A stretch of 24,670 nt of DNA from Clostridium sp. CAG:510 (lineage in GTDB: Bacteria; Bacillota; Clostridia; Lachnospirales; Lachnospiraceae). The DNA lies in NCBI GenBank assembly GCA_000434615.1, contig FR880802.1, forward strand, positions 1-24,670, read 5' to 3'. Numbering within the stretch: the stretch's first letter is position 1; every line of letters begins with the position of its first letter. The notes under the pieces are model-generated. The model was given only the letters and a program-made list of their open reading frames with translations. It was not told the DNA's origin and did not search any database. Made by a program: the position numbers and the translations under genes. This document shows, one piece after another, positions 13,506 through 21,362 of the stretch.

Positions 13506-14825
13506 TTAATCATTTAAAAAACCTTTGTAATTTCTGACAAGCATCTGGGACTCAATCTGTTTCATGGTCTCCAAAATAACACTTACAATAATGATAAGGC
13601 TGGTTCCACCGAAGGAAACGCTTGCTTTGAAAATACCGTTGAAAATGTATGGCAGAATACCGATAATGGTAAGACCGACCGCACCGATGAAGATGACATA
13701 ATTAAGAACCTTTGTCAGGTAATCACTTGTCGGCTTGCCGGGTCTGATACCGGGAATAAATCCGCCCTGCTTCTTCATGTTGTCCGCTACCATCAAAGGA
13801 TTGAAGGTAATGGAGGTATAGAAGTAAGCAAAAAAGATAACCAGTACGATGTATACTAACATACCAATCGTATACTTGGGCTGCTGTAAGCTGCACCAGT
13901 TACCGGAGTTTAAGTATTTTAAGACTTCTGCCCAAACACCGGCGGTATTATATTTTACAAAGGAGCTGATAATCAGCGGGAACTGCAGTAAGGACTGTGC
14001 AAAAATGATGGGGATAACACCTGCGGTATTTACCTTTAAGGGAATACTGGAGGACTGTCCGCCTACAAGTCTTCTGCCCTGTACCTTCTGTGCATACTGC
14101 ACGGGAATCTTACGTGTACCATCGTTTAAGATGATAACCAGTACAACCATCAGGACGATGATTGCCAGAATGATTACGGCTGCAAGAGCGGCGCTTGCGA
14201 AAGGCTTGCCCTTCACGAACTGCTGATACAGATTGTAAAGATCCTGAGGCAGTCGGGAAATAATGTTGATTACCAGGACAATGGAAATACCGTTTCCAAC
14301 GCCGTTTTCGGTAATTCTTTCACCGACCCACATAAGGAATGCACTACCTGCCGTCATGGTTACGATAGCGGTAATGATGTTCAGTGCGTTACGCGCCATG
14401 ATACCCTGGTTTGCAAAAGCAATTGCCATTGCACTTGCCTGAATCAGTGCCAGAGCTACGGTCACATAACGGGTTATGGATGCTAACTTCTTTCTGCCGT
14501 CCTCGCCGTCCTTCTGCATTTCTTCCAGCTTCGGAATTGCAATGGTAAGAAGCTGAATGATAATAGAGGATGTGATGTACGGGTTGATGTTCAATGACAG
14601 GATGGACATATTGGTAAAGGAACCACCTGTAATGGCATCAAAGAAGCTTAAAGCGCCTCCCATTCCGCTGGTCTGCTGAGCAAACCAGGCGCGGAAGGTT
14701 TCTCCGTTAATGCCCGGTACCGGCAGTGTAGAGCCGATACGGATAATAACGAGCATTACGAAGGTATAAAAGATTTTTTTTCTGATATCCTTGATTTTAA
14801 ATGCATTTTTCAGTGTTGTAAGCAT
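13506..14825 (-). CDS. secY: Protein translocase subunit SecY
   Basis: SecY is the pore subunit of the SecYEG channel that exports and inserts proteins. The 439-residue product has the expected ten hydrophobic segments. Hallmarks are the N-terminal region IRKKIFYTFVMLVIIRIGSTLPVPGI, the early plug-region serine-rich stretch, RRLVGGQSSSIPLKVNTAGVIP and, in the C-terminal cytoplasmic loop, KKQGGFIPGIRPGKPTSDYL. The ribosome binding site GAGGTGA sits in the end of rplO. Only one base separates the rplO stop and the secY ATG, so translation is probably coupled. It is the last gene of the S10-spc unit. Confidence 0.98.
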   Translation of the reverse strand: MLTTLKNAFKIKDIRKKIFYTFVMLVIIRIGSTLPVPGINGETFRAWFAQQTSGMGGALSFFDAITGGSFTNMSILSLNINPYITSSIIIQLLTIAIPKLEEMQKDGEDGRKKLASITRYVTVALALIQASAMAIAFANQGIMARNALNIITAIVTMTAGSAFLMWVGERITENGVGNGISIVLVINIISRLPQDLYNLYQQFVKGKPFASAALAAVIILAIIVLMVVLVIILNDGTRKIPVQYAQKVQGRRLVGGQSSSIPLKVNTAGVIPIIFAQSLLQFPLIISSFVKYNTAGVWAEVLKYLNSGNWCSLQQPKYTIGMLVYIVLVIFFAYFYTSITFNPLMVADNMKKQGGFIPGIRPGKPTSDYLTKVLNYVIFIGAVGLTIIGILPYIFNGIFKASVSFGGTSLIIIVSVILETMKQIESQMLVRNYKGFLND

Positions 14826-14826
14826 A

Positions 14827-15267
14827 TTACATCACCTCTGCACTTCCACCAAGAGCTTCGATTTTTTCTTTAGCGGAAGCGCTGAACGCATCAGCCTTAA
14901 CCGTAAGCTTCTTAGTTAACTCTCCATTTCCAAGGATCTTTACGCCATCTCTGGGGTTCTTGATAATGCCTGCTTCCATAAGTGCATTTACATCTACGGT
15001 GCTGCCGTTATCAAAAACTTCAAGAGCACTTAAGTTGATTGCAACGATATCCTTTGTATTTCTGTTGGTGAAGCCTCTCTTAGGAATACGTCTGTATAAA
15101 GGCATCTGACCACCTTCAAAACCGATTCTGGGTGCTCCGGAACGTGCTTTCTGTCCCTTATGTCCCTTACCGGCAGTCTTGCCATTACCTGAACCATGTC
15201 CACGGCCTCTTCTAAAATTATCACTGTGCTTGGAACCTTCTGCGGGTCTTAAATTTGATAATTCCAT
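14827..15267 (-). CDS. rplO: 50S ribosomal protein L15
   Basis: L15 is a late-assembly large-subunit protein. The 146-residue product begins MELSNLRPAEGSKHSDNFRR and carries the Gly/Lys/Arg-rich extension GRGHGSGNGKTAGKGHKGQK. It continues with FEGGQMPLYRRIPKRGF and a compact C-terminal domain (KILGNGELTKKLTVKADAFS). AGGAGG precedes ATG 15267. It follows rpmD by 19 bases and abuts secY. Confidence 0.98.
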   Translation of the reverse strand: MELSNLRPAEGSKHSDNFRRGRGHGSGNGKTAGKGHKGQKARSGAPRIGFEGGQMPLYRRIPKRGFTNRNTKDIVAINLSALEVFDNGSTVDVNALMEAGIIKNPRDGVKILGNGELTKKLTVKADAFSASAKEKIEALGGSAEVM

Positions 15268-15286
15268 TCTGACACCTCCTATCCGT

Positions 15287-15475
15287 TTATACTTCTTCTA
15301 CTTTAATTAAATGACTAATCTGCTGAATCTGTCCTCTTGTAGCTGCATTATCCGGAAGGATAACAGACTTGTTCAGTTTTCTCAGTCCCATGGAAAGTGC
15401 TGTTGCCTTGTTCTTGGGAACAGCTCCAATGGTGGACTTAACTAATGTGATTTTTAACATTTTATTCTCTGCCAT
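15287..15475 (-). CDS. rpmD: 50S ribosomal protein L30
   Basis: L30 is a small peripheral 23S-binding protein. The 62-residue product shows KITLVKSTIGAVPKNKATAL and SMGLRKLNKSVILPDN, the standard short bacterial form. The start at 15475 (MAENKMLKI) has AAAGGAG about 10 bases upstream. An internal ATG at codon 6 is possible, but its binding site would be too far away. It lies between rpsE and rplO. Confidence 0.96.
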   Translation of the reverse strand: MAENKMLKITLVKSTIGAVPKNKATALSMGLRKLNKSVILPDNAATRGQIQQISHLIKVEEV

Positions 15476-15520
15476 TGTCTTTTTTCTCCTTTCAAACCAT
15501 TTGTTTAACCGGTTACCCGA

Positions 15521-16030
15521 TTAAGCGAGGATTTCGTTTACTGATTTGTCACGGTTTTTAGCTACTTCTTCCGGGGACTTCAGCTTGCTTAAACCTGCAA
15601 TGGTTGCCAGAACAACGTTCTGCTTATTGTTGGAGCCCAGAGATTTGGTACGGATATTCTTGATACCTGCAAGTTCGCAAACGATACGAGCAGGACCACC
15701 AGCGATGATACCGGTACCATCGGGAGCCTTCTTCAAAAGAACATTAGCGGAGCCATAAGTACCAATGAAGTCGTGTGTAATACTGTTGTTTTCATCCATA
15801 GCAACATTTACGATGTGCTTCATGGCATCTTCTTTACCCTTACGGATTGCTTCAGGAATTTCTACAGCCTTGCCAAGTCCTGCGCCTACATGACCGTTGC
15901 CGTCACCAACTACTACTAAAGCGGTGAAACGCATGGTACGTCCACCCTTTACAGTCTTGGATACACGCTTAATAACAACGACCTTATCCATTAATTCAAG
16001 CTGACTTGCATCTACGATTGTCTGTTTCAT
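15521..16030 (-). CDS. rpsE: 30S ribosomal protein S5
   Basis: S5 contributes to mRNA unwinding and decoding accuracy. The 169-residue product has the N-terminal double-stranded-RNA-binding fold (ELMDKVVVIKRVSKTVKGGR, RFTALVVVGDGNGHVGAGLGKA) and the C-terminal domain with GTGIIAGGPARIVCELAGI and TKSLGSNNKQNVVLAT. The 20-30 loop where spectinomycin-resistance changes are known reads KTVKGGR, the wild-type pattern. AAAGGGAG precedes ATG 16030. It is 16 bases after rplR. Confidence 0.98.
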   Translation of the reverse strand: MKQTIVDASQLELMDKVVVIKRVSKTVKGGRTMRFTALVVVGDGNGHVGAGLGKAVEIPEAIRKGKEDAMKHIVNVAMDENNSITHDFIGTYGSANVLLKKAPDGTGIIAGGPARIVCELAGIKNIRTKSLGSNNKQNVVLATIAGLSKLKSPEEVAKNRDKSVNEILA

Positions 16031-16046
16031 ATGTCTTCTCCCTTTC

Positions 16047-16415
16047 CTAGAATTGTAAGCCAGCTTCTCTGGCTGCTTCAGCTAATGCTGCGATTTTACC
16101 CTGGTATATAAAGCCGCCTCTATCAAAGACTACTTCAGAGATGCCTTTTTCCAGTGCTCTCTTTGCAATTACAGTTCCAAGATATGCTGCTGCATCAACG
16201 TTATTGGTCTTTTCCAGCTCTGCCTTGATTTCTTTTTCAAGAGTGGAAGCAGATACTAATGTGTTACCAACTGTATCGTCGATAATTTGAGCATACATAT
16301 GATTATTGCTTCTGAATACGGCCAGACGGGGTCTTTCGGCAGTACCGCTGAAACGGTTACGTATTCTCATGTGCTTTTTAACACGAATTTCTTGTCTTGA
16401 TTCTTTACTAACCAT
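16047..16415 (-). CDS. rplR: 50S ribosomal protein L18
   Basis: L18 binds 5S rRNA in the central protuberance together with L5. The 122-residue product shows RIRNRFSGTAERPRLAVFRS, HMYAQIIDDTVGNTLVSAST and the C-terminal EVVFDRGGFIYQGKIAALAE. Two in-frame ATGs lie close together at 16421 and 16415. The ribosome binding site AAGGAG is only 3 bases from the first but 9 from the second, so translation should begin at 16415 (MVSKESRQE). The gene is 20 bases after rplF. Confidence 0.96.
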   Translation of the reverse strand: MVSKESRQEIRVKKHMRIRNRFSGTAERPRLAVFRSNNHMYAQIIDDTVGNTLVSASTLEKEIKAELEKTNNVDAAAYLGTVIAKRALEKGISEVVFDRGGFIYQGKIAALAEAAREAGLQF

Positions 16416-16435
16416 TTTCATACTCTCCTTATCTG

Positions 16436-16978
16436 TTATTTCTTACCGGTCTTACCAACTTTACGTCTGATTGTCTCATCAGCATACTTAATACCCTTGC
16501 CCTTGTAAGGTTCAGGTCTTCTCTTATCTCTGATTTCAGCTGCGAATTGGCCAACTTTTTCTTTATCAATACCTTTTACGATAATGATGTTCTGTCCATC
16601 AAGAACTGTTTCGATACCTTCGGGATCGGTCATCTCTACGGGATGAGAGTATCCTAAGGATAAGGTCAGAACCTTACCGGACTTAGCTGCTCTGTAACCT
16701 ACACCGTTTACTTCCAGCTTCTTTTCATAGCCTTCGGTAACACCGACTACCATGTTATGAATAAGAGTTCTGGTTAAACCATGTAAAGATTTCATTTTCT
16801 TTAAATCATTGGGTCTTGAAACTACTACTTCTGCGCCCTCAACTTTGATTTCCATCTCGTGAGGAAGAACTCTCTCAAGAGTTCCCTTAGGACCCTTAAC
16901 GGTCACTTTGTTATTTTCTGCAACCTCTACAGTTACGCCTGCAGGAATTGCGATTGGCATTCTACCTATACGTGACAT
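16436..16978 (-). CDS. rplF: 50S ribosomal protein L6
   Basis: L6 lies near the factor-binding region of the large subunit. The 180-residue product has the two repeated L6 domains: MSRIGRMPIAIPAGVTVEV through GYEKKLEVNGVGYRA, then KVLTLSLGYSHPVEM and the C-terminal signature RDKRRPEPYKGKGIKYADE. AGGAGGT lies 6 bases before ATG 16978. The spacing to rpsH is 47 bases. Confidence 0.98.
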   Translation of the reverse strand: MSRIGRMPIAIPAGVTVEVAENNKVTVKGPKGTLERVLPHEMEIKVEGAEVVVSRPNDLKKMKSLHGLTRTLIHNMVVGVTEGYEKKLEVNGVGYRAAKSGKVLTLSLGYSHPVEMTDPEGIETVLDGQNIIIVKGIDKEKVGQFAAEIRDKRRPEPYKGKGIKYADETIRRKVGKTGKK

Positions 16979-17025
16979 GCCCGTACCTCCTATAATATTT
17001 TATTAGGTTTATAGTTTCCGGTTAA

Positions 17026-17427
17026 TTACCATACGAATGCAAGAACTTCGCCGCCAACCTGCAGCTCTCTTGCCTTCTTGTCGGTTACAACACCCTGGTT
17101 TGTGGAAATGATTGCAATACCGAGTCCGCCGAGTACCTTAGGCAGATCTTCCTTGCCGGCATATACACGAAGACCGGGCTTGCTGATTCTCTTGATACCG
17201 GAGATGATTCTTTCGGTCTTATCTGCATTGTACTTTAAAGTAATGCGGATGGTCTTGAAGTTGCCCTCTTCTACGATATCGTATTTCTTAATATAGCCTT
17301 CTTCTAATAAAATCTGTGCAATAGCCAGTTTCATTTTGGAAGAAGGAACATCAACTGTGTCATGTTTTGCAGTGTTTGCGTTACGGATTCTTGTAAGCAT
17401 ATCTGCAATAGGATCACTCATAGTCAT
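17026..17427 (-). CDS. rpsH: 30S ribosomal protein S8
   Basis: S8 binds the central domain of 16S rRNA early in assembly. In enterobacteria it represses the spc operon. The 133-residue product begins MTMSDPIADMLTRIRNANTA and ends with GGLGIAIISTNQGVVTDKKA then GGEVLAFVW, the standard S8 RNA-binding face. ATG 17427 has AAGGAGG at 10 bases; the ATG two codons later would be 16 bases away and is disfavoured. A 102-base spacer with a long hairpin separates it from rpsZ. Confidence 0.98.
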   Translation of the reverse strand: MTMSDPIADMLTRIRNANTAKHDTVDVPSSKMKLAIAQILLEEGYIKKYDIVEEGNFKTIRITLKYNADKTERIISGIKRISKPGLRVYAGKEDLPKVLGGLGIAIISTNQGVVTDKKARELQVGGEVLAFVW

Positions 17428-17481
17428 GATTTAGTTTCCTCCTTATAATTTTGACTTGAACCATGCTTAAATAATTAGTTA

Positions 17482-17520
17482 GATTTTCTAAGTCGGCGTT
17501 TTGTGCCGGCTTAGGAAATC
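17482..17520 (+). other. Sixteen-pair hairpin in the rpsZ-rpsH spacer, best folded on the antisense strand
   Basis: Arms at 17482-17497 and 17505-17520 enclose a 7-base loop. Read on the plus strand all 16 positions pair (two as G-U) and TTTT follows, which is the layout of an intrinsic terminator against antisense transcription. Read on the coding (minus) strand the two G-U positions become A-C mismatches and no T run follows. A protein-binding role in the sense mRNA, for example for S8, is an alternative. Confidence 0.55.
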
Positions 17521-17529
17521 TTTTCATCC

Positions 17530-17715
17530 TTACCAGCTTGCTTTCTTCACGCCGGGAATCTGTCCCTTATATGCAAGTTCACGGAAGCAAACTCTGCAAA
17601 TTCCATATTTTCTTAAAACAGAATGGGGACGTCCGCAGATCTTGCAACGTGTGTAAGCCTGGGTAGAGAACTTGGGCTTACGCTGCTGTTTTAACTTCAT
17701 AGATGTCTTAGCCAT
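17530..17715 (-). CDS. rpsZ: 30S ribosomal protein S14, zinc-binding type Z
   Basis: S14 is a late-assembling protein of the 30S head. This 61-residue form has the four-cysteine zinc site C24-x2-C27 and C40-x2-C43 (RCKICGRPHSVLRKYGICRVC) and the usual C-terminus YKGQIPGVKKASW. It is therefore the zinc-dependent type, not the longer zinc-free type. AGGAGG precedes ATG 17715. It follows rplE by 11 bases. Confidence 0.98.
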   Translation of the reverse strand: MAKTSMKLKQQRKPKFSTQAYTRCKICGRPHSVLRKYGICRVCFRELAYKGQIPGVKKASW

Positions 17716-17726
17716 GAATTTACCTC

Positions 17727-18266
17727 CTATTTAGCGAAGGGCATGTTGAATAATCTTAATAATTCACGTGCCTCTTCATCTGTCTTTGCGGTGGTTACGA
17801 TAATGATATCCATACCTCTTACCTTATCTACCTTATCATATTCGATTTCAGGGAAGATAATCTGTTCCTTAATACCAAGTGCATAGTTACCTCTGCCGTC
17901 GAATGCGTTAGGGTTTACACCTCTGAAGTCACGTACACGGGGTAATGCTAAGTTTACCAGACGATCCAGGAACTCATACATCTTGTCACCACGTAAGGTG
18001 GTCTTGCATCCGATAGGCATACCTTCACGGATTTTGAAGTTTGCTACGGAATTCTTAGCCTTGGTCAGAATAGCTTTCTGTCCGGTAATGGTTTCCATAT
18101 CCTTAACAGCGCCTTCCAGAACCTTTGCGTTTTCCTTTGCTTCACCAACGCCCATGTTGATTACGATTTTGTCAATCTTGGGGATTTCCATTACGTTCTT
18201 GTAACCGAACTTCTTAACCATGGCGTCTTTAATTTCACTGTTATATAAATCTTTAAGTCTGCTCAC
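17727..18266 (-). CDS. rplE: 50S ribosomal protein L5
   Basis: L5 carries 5S rRNA into the central protuberance. The 179-residue product shows MVKKFGYKNVMEIPKIDKIV, NMGVGEA, ITGQKAILTKAKNSVANFKI and GYALG-like NYALGIKEQIIFPEI. The start is GTG 18266 (MSRLKDLYN), with AAGGAGG 9 bases upstream. It is 23 bases after rplX and 11 before rpsZ. Confidence 0.98.
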   Translation of the reverse strand: MSRLKDLYNSEIKDAMVKKFGYKNVMEIPKIDKIVINMGVGEAKENAKVLEGAVKDMETITGQKAILTKAKNSVANFKIREGMPIGCKTTLRGDKMYEFLDRLVNLALPRVRDFRGVNPNAFDGRGNYALGIKEQIIFPEIEYDKVDKVRGMDIIIVTTAKTDEEARELLRLFNMPFAK

Positions 18267-18289
18267 GCTTTGTTTCCTCCTTCCCCGAA

Positions 18290-18601
18290 TTAATCAATCA
18301 CTTTGCCGGTTGTCTTAGCAACACGAACTTTTTTGCCGTCTTCTACCTTGAAGCCGATTCTGGTAACCTTTCCTTCGTGAACATACATTACGTTGGACAG
18401 GTCAATCGGAGCTTCTTTCTGAAGAATTCCGCCGTTGGGGTTAGCCTGAGAAGGTTTTGCATGCTTTGTAATCATGTTTACGCCTTCAACTGTTACTTTG
18501 CTGTTCTTGTGGTCTACGGCAATAACTTTGCCTTCCTTGCCGTTATCTTTGCCGGCGATGACCTTTACGGTATCACCTTTTTTGATTTTTAATGTAGCCA
18601 T
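18290..18601 (-). CDS. rplX: 50S ribosomal protein L24
   Basis: L24 starts 50S assembly and lies at the exit tunnel rim. The 103-residue product is a KOW-fold protein: KIKKGDTVKVIAGKDNGKEG, KVIAVDHKNSKVTVEGVNMI and the family region GGILQKEAPIDLSNVMYV. AAGGAGG precedes ATG 18601. It starts 11 bases after rplN. Confidence 0.97.
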   Translation of the reverse strand: MATLKIKKGDTVKVIAGKDNGKEGKVIAVDHKNSKVTVEGVNMITKHAKPSQANPNGGILQKEAPIDLSNVMYVHEGKVTRIGFKVEDGKKVRVAKTTGKVID

Positions 18602-18612
18602 GGGATACCTCC

Positions 18613-18981
18613 TTATAATACTTCGGGTGCAAGGGAAACAATCTTCATGAACTGCTTCTCACGAAGTTCTCTCGCTACCGGTCCAAAGATACGAGTTCCT
18701 CTCGGAGTCTTGTCATCTTTGATGATTACTGCAGCATTTTCATCAAATTTGATGTAAGAACCATCTTTACGACGTGCGCCTTTAACGGAACGAACGACAA
18801 CAGCCTTTACTACATCACCTTTTTTTACAACGCCGCCTGGTGTTGCATCTTTAACAGAAGCAACAATGATATCGCCAATCTGTGCATATCTTCTTGTAGA
18901 GCCGCCCATAACTCTGATGCAGAGAAGTTCCTTTGCACCGGTGTTATCAGCAACCTTAAGTCTGCTCTCTTGCTGAACCAT
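18613..18981 (-). CDS. rplN: 50S ribosomal protein L14
   Basis: L14 forms intersubunit bridges and is the docking site of the silencing factor RsfS. The 122-residue product is the standard length, beginning MVQQESRLKVADNTGAKELL. It contains VMGGSTRRYAQIGDIIVASV, VKKGDVVKAVVVR and the C-terminus GPVARELREKQFMKIVSLAP. It is 47 bases after rpsQ and 11 before rplX. A GGAG-containing site precedes ATG 18981. Confidence 0.98.
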   Translation of the reverse strand: MVQQESRLKVADNTGAKELLCIRVMGGSTRRYAQIGDIIVASVKDATPGGVVKKGDVVKAVVVRSVKGARRKDGSYIKFDENAAVIIKDDKTPRGTRIFGPVARELREKQFMKIVSLAPEVL

Positions 18982-19028
18982 GTTATTTCTCCTTCCAAAA
19001 TTGTACCGAAATTCTCTTTAGGCCTAGA

Positions 19029-19283
19029 TTATTTAGCCTTTTCAACGATTTCAACAAGTCTCCATCTCTTATCCTTGGAGAGAGGTCTTGTTTCCATTAC
19101 TTTAACGGTATCGCCAATATTGCATTCATTGTTTTCGTCATGAGCCTTTAATTTGTAAGTATCTTTTACGATCTTCTTGTAAAGGGGATGCTTAACATGC
19201 TCTTCAATAGCAACAACGATTGTCTTATCCATCTTATTGCTGATTACCTTACCGGTACGTGTTTTTCTTAAATTTCTTTCCAC
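19029..19283 (-). CDS. rpsQ: 30S ribosomal protein S17
   Basis: S17 is a primary 16S-binding protein with an OB fold. The 84-residue product reads MERNLRKTRTGKVISNKMDK, then VVAIEEHVKHPLYKKIVKDT and VMETRPLSKDKRWRLVEIVE. The start is assigned to GTG 19283, because AAAGGAG is 9 bases upstream of it. The frame can be opened two codons earlier at a TTG (19289), but that leaves only a 3-base spacing. It is 56 bases after rpmC. Confidence 0.96.
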   Translation of the reverse strand: MERNLRKTRTGKVISNKMDKTIVVAIEEHVKHPLYKKIVKDTYKLKAHDENNECNIGDTVKVMETRPLSKDKRWRLVEIVEKAK

Positions 19284-19339
19284 GATCAAAATCTCCTTTC
19301 TGAAATTCCACCCTCATGGGGCCTTGTGAACGAAACCGA

Positions 19340-19537
19340 TTATGCGTTTGCTTTCTCGGTAATAACAGTCTGAATACGGGCAATATTTTTTCTTACTTCT
19401 TTAATTCTTGCTGTATTGTCCAACTGATTGGTTGCGTTCTGGAATCTCAAATTGAAAAGTTCTTTCTTTGCAGCAACTAATTCCTGTGCTAATTCTGCAT
19501 CTGATTTATTTCTCAAATCTTCTACGAATTTATTCAT
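19340..19537 (-). CDS. rpmC: 50S ribosomal protein L29
   Basis: L29 sits at the polypeptide exit and helps bind trigger factor and SRP. The 65-residue product begins MNKFVEDLRNKSDAELAQEL and continues with two helices, KKELFNLRFQNATNQLDNTA and VRKNIARIQTVITEK. The start at ATG 19537 gives the canonical length. An in-frame GTG at 19549 has its binding site only 2 bases away and is unlikely. The ATG overlaps the end of rplP by 8 bases (ATGAATAA), so translation is probably coupled. Confidence 0.95.
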   Translation of the reverse strand: MNKFVEDLRNKSDAELAQELVAAKKELFNLRFQNATNQLDNTARIKEVRKNIARIQTVITEKANA

Positions 19538-19967
19538 TTTCTGCCACACCGCCTTCCAGATCTGCTTTAGAAACTACCTTGCACTTGCAAGGAAGCTTGT
19601 GCATTGCAAGACGTAATGCTTCTCTTGCAGATTCCTCGGGAACTCCTGCGATTTCAAACATTACACGTCCAGGTTTAACAACTGCTACCCAACCATCAAC
19701 GGCACCTTTACCGGAACCCATACGAGTTCCAAGAGGCTTAACGGTTACGGGCTTATCCGGGAAAATCTTAATCCATACTTTACCGGTACGCTTGGTATAA
19801 CGGGTAAGAGCAATACGGGCTGCTTCAATCTGATTTGCTTTGATCCAGCAAGGCTCTATTGCAACCAGACCGAATTCGCCGTAACTTAAGGTATTGCCTC
19901 TCATAGCTTTACCTGCCATACTGCCGCGGAACTGTTTACGACGCTTTACTCTCTTAGGCATTAACAT
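19530..19967 (-). CDS. rplP: 50S ribosomal protein L16
   Basis: L16 helps position the A-site tRNA. The 145-residue product begins MLMPKRVKRRKQFRGSMAGK, matching the usual MLxPKRV start, so the first ATG at 19967 is used and not the one two codons on. Further signatures are GLVAIEPCWIKANQIEAARI, RYTKRTGKVWIKIFPDKPVT and RMGSGKGAVDGWVAVVKPGR. It begins 2 bases after the rpsC stop, and its ribosome binding site lies inside the rpsC 3' end. Confidence 0.98.
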   Translation of the reverse strand: MLMPKRVKRRKQFRGSMAGKAMRGNTLSYGEFGLVAIEPCWIKANQIEAARIALTRYTKRTGKVWIKIFPDKPVTVKPLGTRMGSGKGAVDGWVAVVKPGRVMFEIAGVPEESAREALRLAMHKLPCKCKVVSKADLEGGVAENE

Positions 19968-19969
19968 AA

Positions 19970-20623
19970 TTATTTCTCGCTCCCTTCCTGATTTTTAGTG
20001 GGAAGAACTTCGCCTTTGTAAATCCAAACCTTAACACCAACCTTACCGTATGTGGTGTCAGCTTCTGCGAAGCCATAGTCAATATCTGCTCTCAATGTCT
20101 GCAGAGGAATTGTTCCCTCGCTGTAGAACTCGGTACGAGCCATATCTGCACCGCCCAGACGTCCTGAACAGGAAGCCTTGATACCCTGTGCACCTGCCTT
20201 CATGGTTCTGCCCATGCAGGACTTCATGGCACGTCTGAAAGATACACGGTTTTCAAGCTGCTGTGCAATGTTTTCTGCAACGAGCTGTGCATCCTTATCC
20301 GGTCTCTTGATTTCTTTGATGTCAACTAAAACCTTCTTGCCGGTAAGCTTGGCAAGTTCTGCCTTAGTTACTTCGATTTCTGCACCGCCCTTACCGATTA
20401 CAACACCGGGCTTTGCGGTATAGATGATAACTTTTACTCTGTCAGATGTTCTTTCGATTTCAATCTTGGAAACACCTGCAGCATATAATTTCTTCTTCAG
20501 ATACTTTCTGATGTTGTAGTCCTCTACTAAATAGTCAGAGAATTCAGCATCAGCGTACCATTTAGAATCCCAATCTTTAATAACGCCGACTCTAAGGCCG
20601 TGAGGATTAACTTTCTGTCCCAT
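19970..20623 (-). CDS. rpsC: 30S ribosomal protein S3
   Basis: S3 lines the mRNA entry tunnel with S4 and S5. The 217-residue product begins MGQKVNPHGLRVGVIKDWDS and has a type II KH domain with the GKGG loop (VVIGKGGAEIEVTKAEL). The C-terminal domain follows, with GCKVxxSGR-like IKASCSGRLGGADMARTEFY and EGTIPLQTLRADIDYGFAEA. AAGGGAG precedes ATG 20623. It is 17 bases after rplV and 2 bases before rplP. Confidence 0.98.
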   Translation of the reverse strand: MGQKVNPHGLRVGVIKDWDSKWYADAEFSDYLVEDYNIRKYLKKKLYAAGVSKIEIERTSDRVKVIIYTAKPGVVIGKGGAEIEVTKAELAKLTGKKVLVDIKEIKRPDKDAQLVAENIAQQLENRVSFRRAMKSCMGRTMKAGAQGIKASCSGRLGGADMARTEFYSEGTIPLQTLRADIDYGFAEADTTYGKVGVKVWIYKGEVLPTKNQEGSEK

Positions 20624-20640
20624 AACTCTTGACTCCCTTC

Positions 20641-21030
20641 CTATTTCTTCTCATCCAGAATAACGGTGATGTGGCTCATCTGCTTCTCAATTCTGTATGC
20701 TCTGCCCTGTGCTCTGGGTCTTACTCTCTTCATGGTAGGTCCCTTGTTGGCGAAGCATTCTGCAACATAAAGGTTAGCAGGATTCATACCATTATTATTT
20801 TCAGCATTGGCTACTGCAGATTCCAATAACTTCTTTACAACGCTTGATGCATATCTGGGATTATAGGTTAAGATTGCCAGAGCAGTCTGAACATCCTTGC
20901 CTCTGATGGCATCCAATACGAAACATGCTTTCTGAACAGAAACTCTTGCGTAAGAGATCTTAGCTGAAGGTCTTGTATCTTTCTGCGCGTTTCTTTCTCT
21001 TTTAATTTGACTTCTATGTCCCTTAGCCAT
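20641..21030 (-). CDS. rplV: 50S ribosomal protein L22
   Basis: L22 lines the exit tunnel with a long beta-hairpin; changes there confer macrolide resistance in other bacteria. The 129-residue product is slightly longer than the usual 110-115, owing to an N-terminal MAKGHRSQIKRERNAQKD extension. Core motifs are ISYARVSVQKACFVLDAIRG, SAVANAENNNGMNPANLYV and the hairpin region KGPTMKRVRPRAQGRAYRI. It starts 34 bases after rpsS, and ATG 21030 follows AAAGGAGG. Confidence 0.97.
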   Translation of the reverse strand: MAKGHRSQIKRERNAQKDTRPSAKISYARVSVQKACFVLDAIRGKDVQTALAILTYNPRYASSVVKKLLESAVANAENNNGMNPANLYVAECFANKGPTMKRVRPRAQGRAYRIEKQMSHITVILDEKK

Positions 21031-21064
21031 AGAATTGGTCCTCCTTTCAACTATGGAAGTGAAA

Positions 21065-21346
21065 TTATCTTACTTTTGACTTCTTTTCGTCTTTTCCATG
21101 TCCTCTAAATGTTCTGGTTGCAACGAACTCGCCGAGCTTGTGTCCAACCATATCTTCTGTTACATATACAGGAACGTGCTTTCTACCGTCATGTACTGCA
21201 ATTGTATGTCCCACAAAAGAAGGGAAAATTGTAGAACGACGGGACCAGGTCTTGATAACCTGCTTCTGTCCTGATGCATTTAATGCGTCAACCTTTTTTA
21301 ACAGGCTCTTGTCTGCGAAAGGTCCTTTTTTCAGTGATCTAGCCAT
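21065..21346 (-). CDS. rpsS: 30S ribosomal protein S19
   Basis: S19 is a 30S head protein that bridges to the 50S subunit with S13. The 93-residue product has the invariant MARSLKKGPFADKSLLKKVD, TWSRRSTIFPSFVGHTIAVH and GHKLGEFVATRTFRGHGKDE. AGGAGAG precedes ATG 21346. It is 16 bases after rplB. Confidence 0.98.
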   Translation of the reverse strand: MARSLKKGPFADKSLLKKVDALNASGQKQVIKTWSRRSTIFPSFVGHTIAVHDGRKHVPVYVTEDMVGHKLGEFVATRTFRGHGKDEKKSKVR

Positions 21347-21362
21347 TGTCTCTCCTCCTTAA

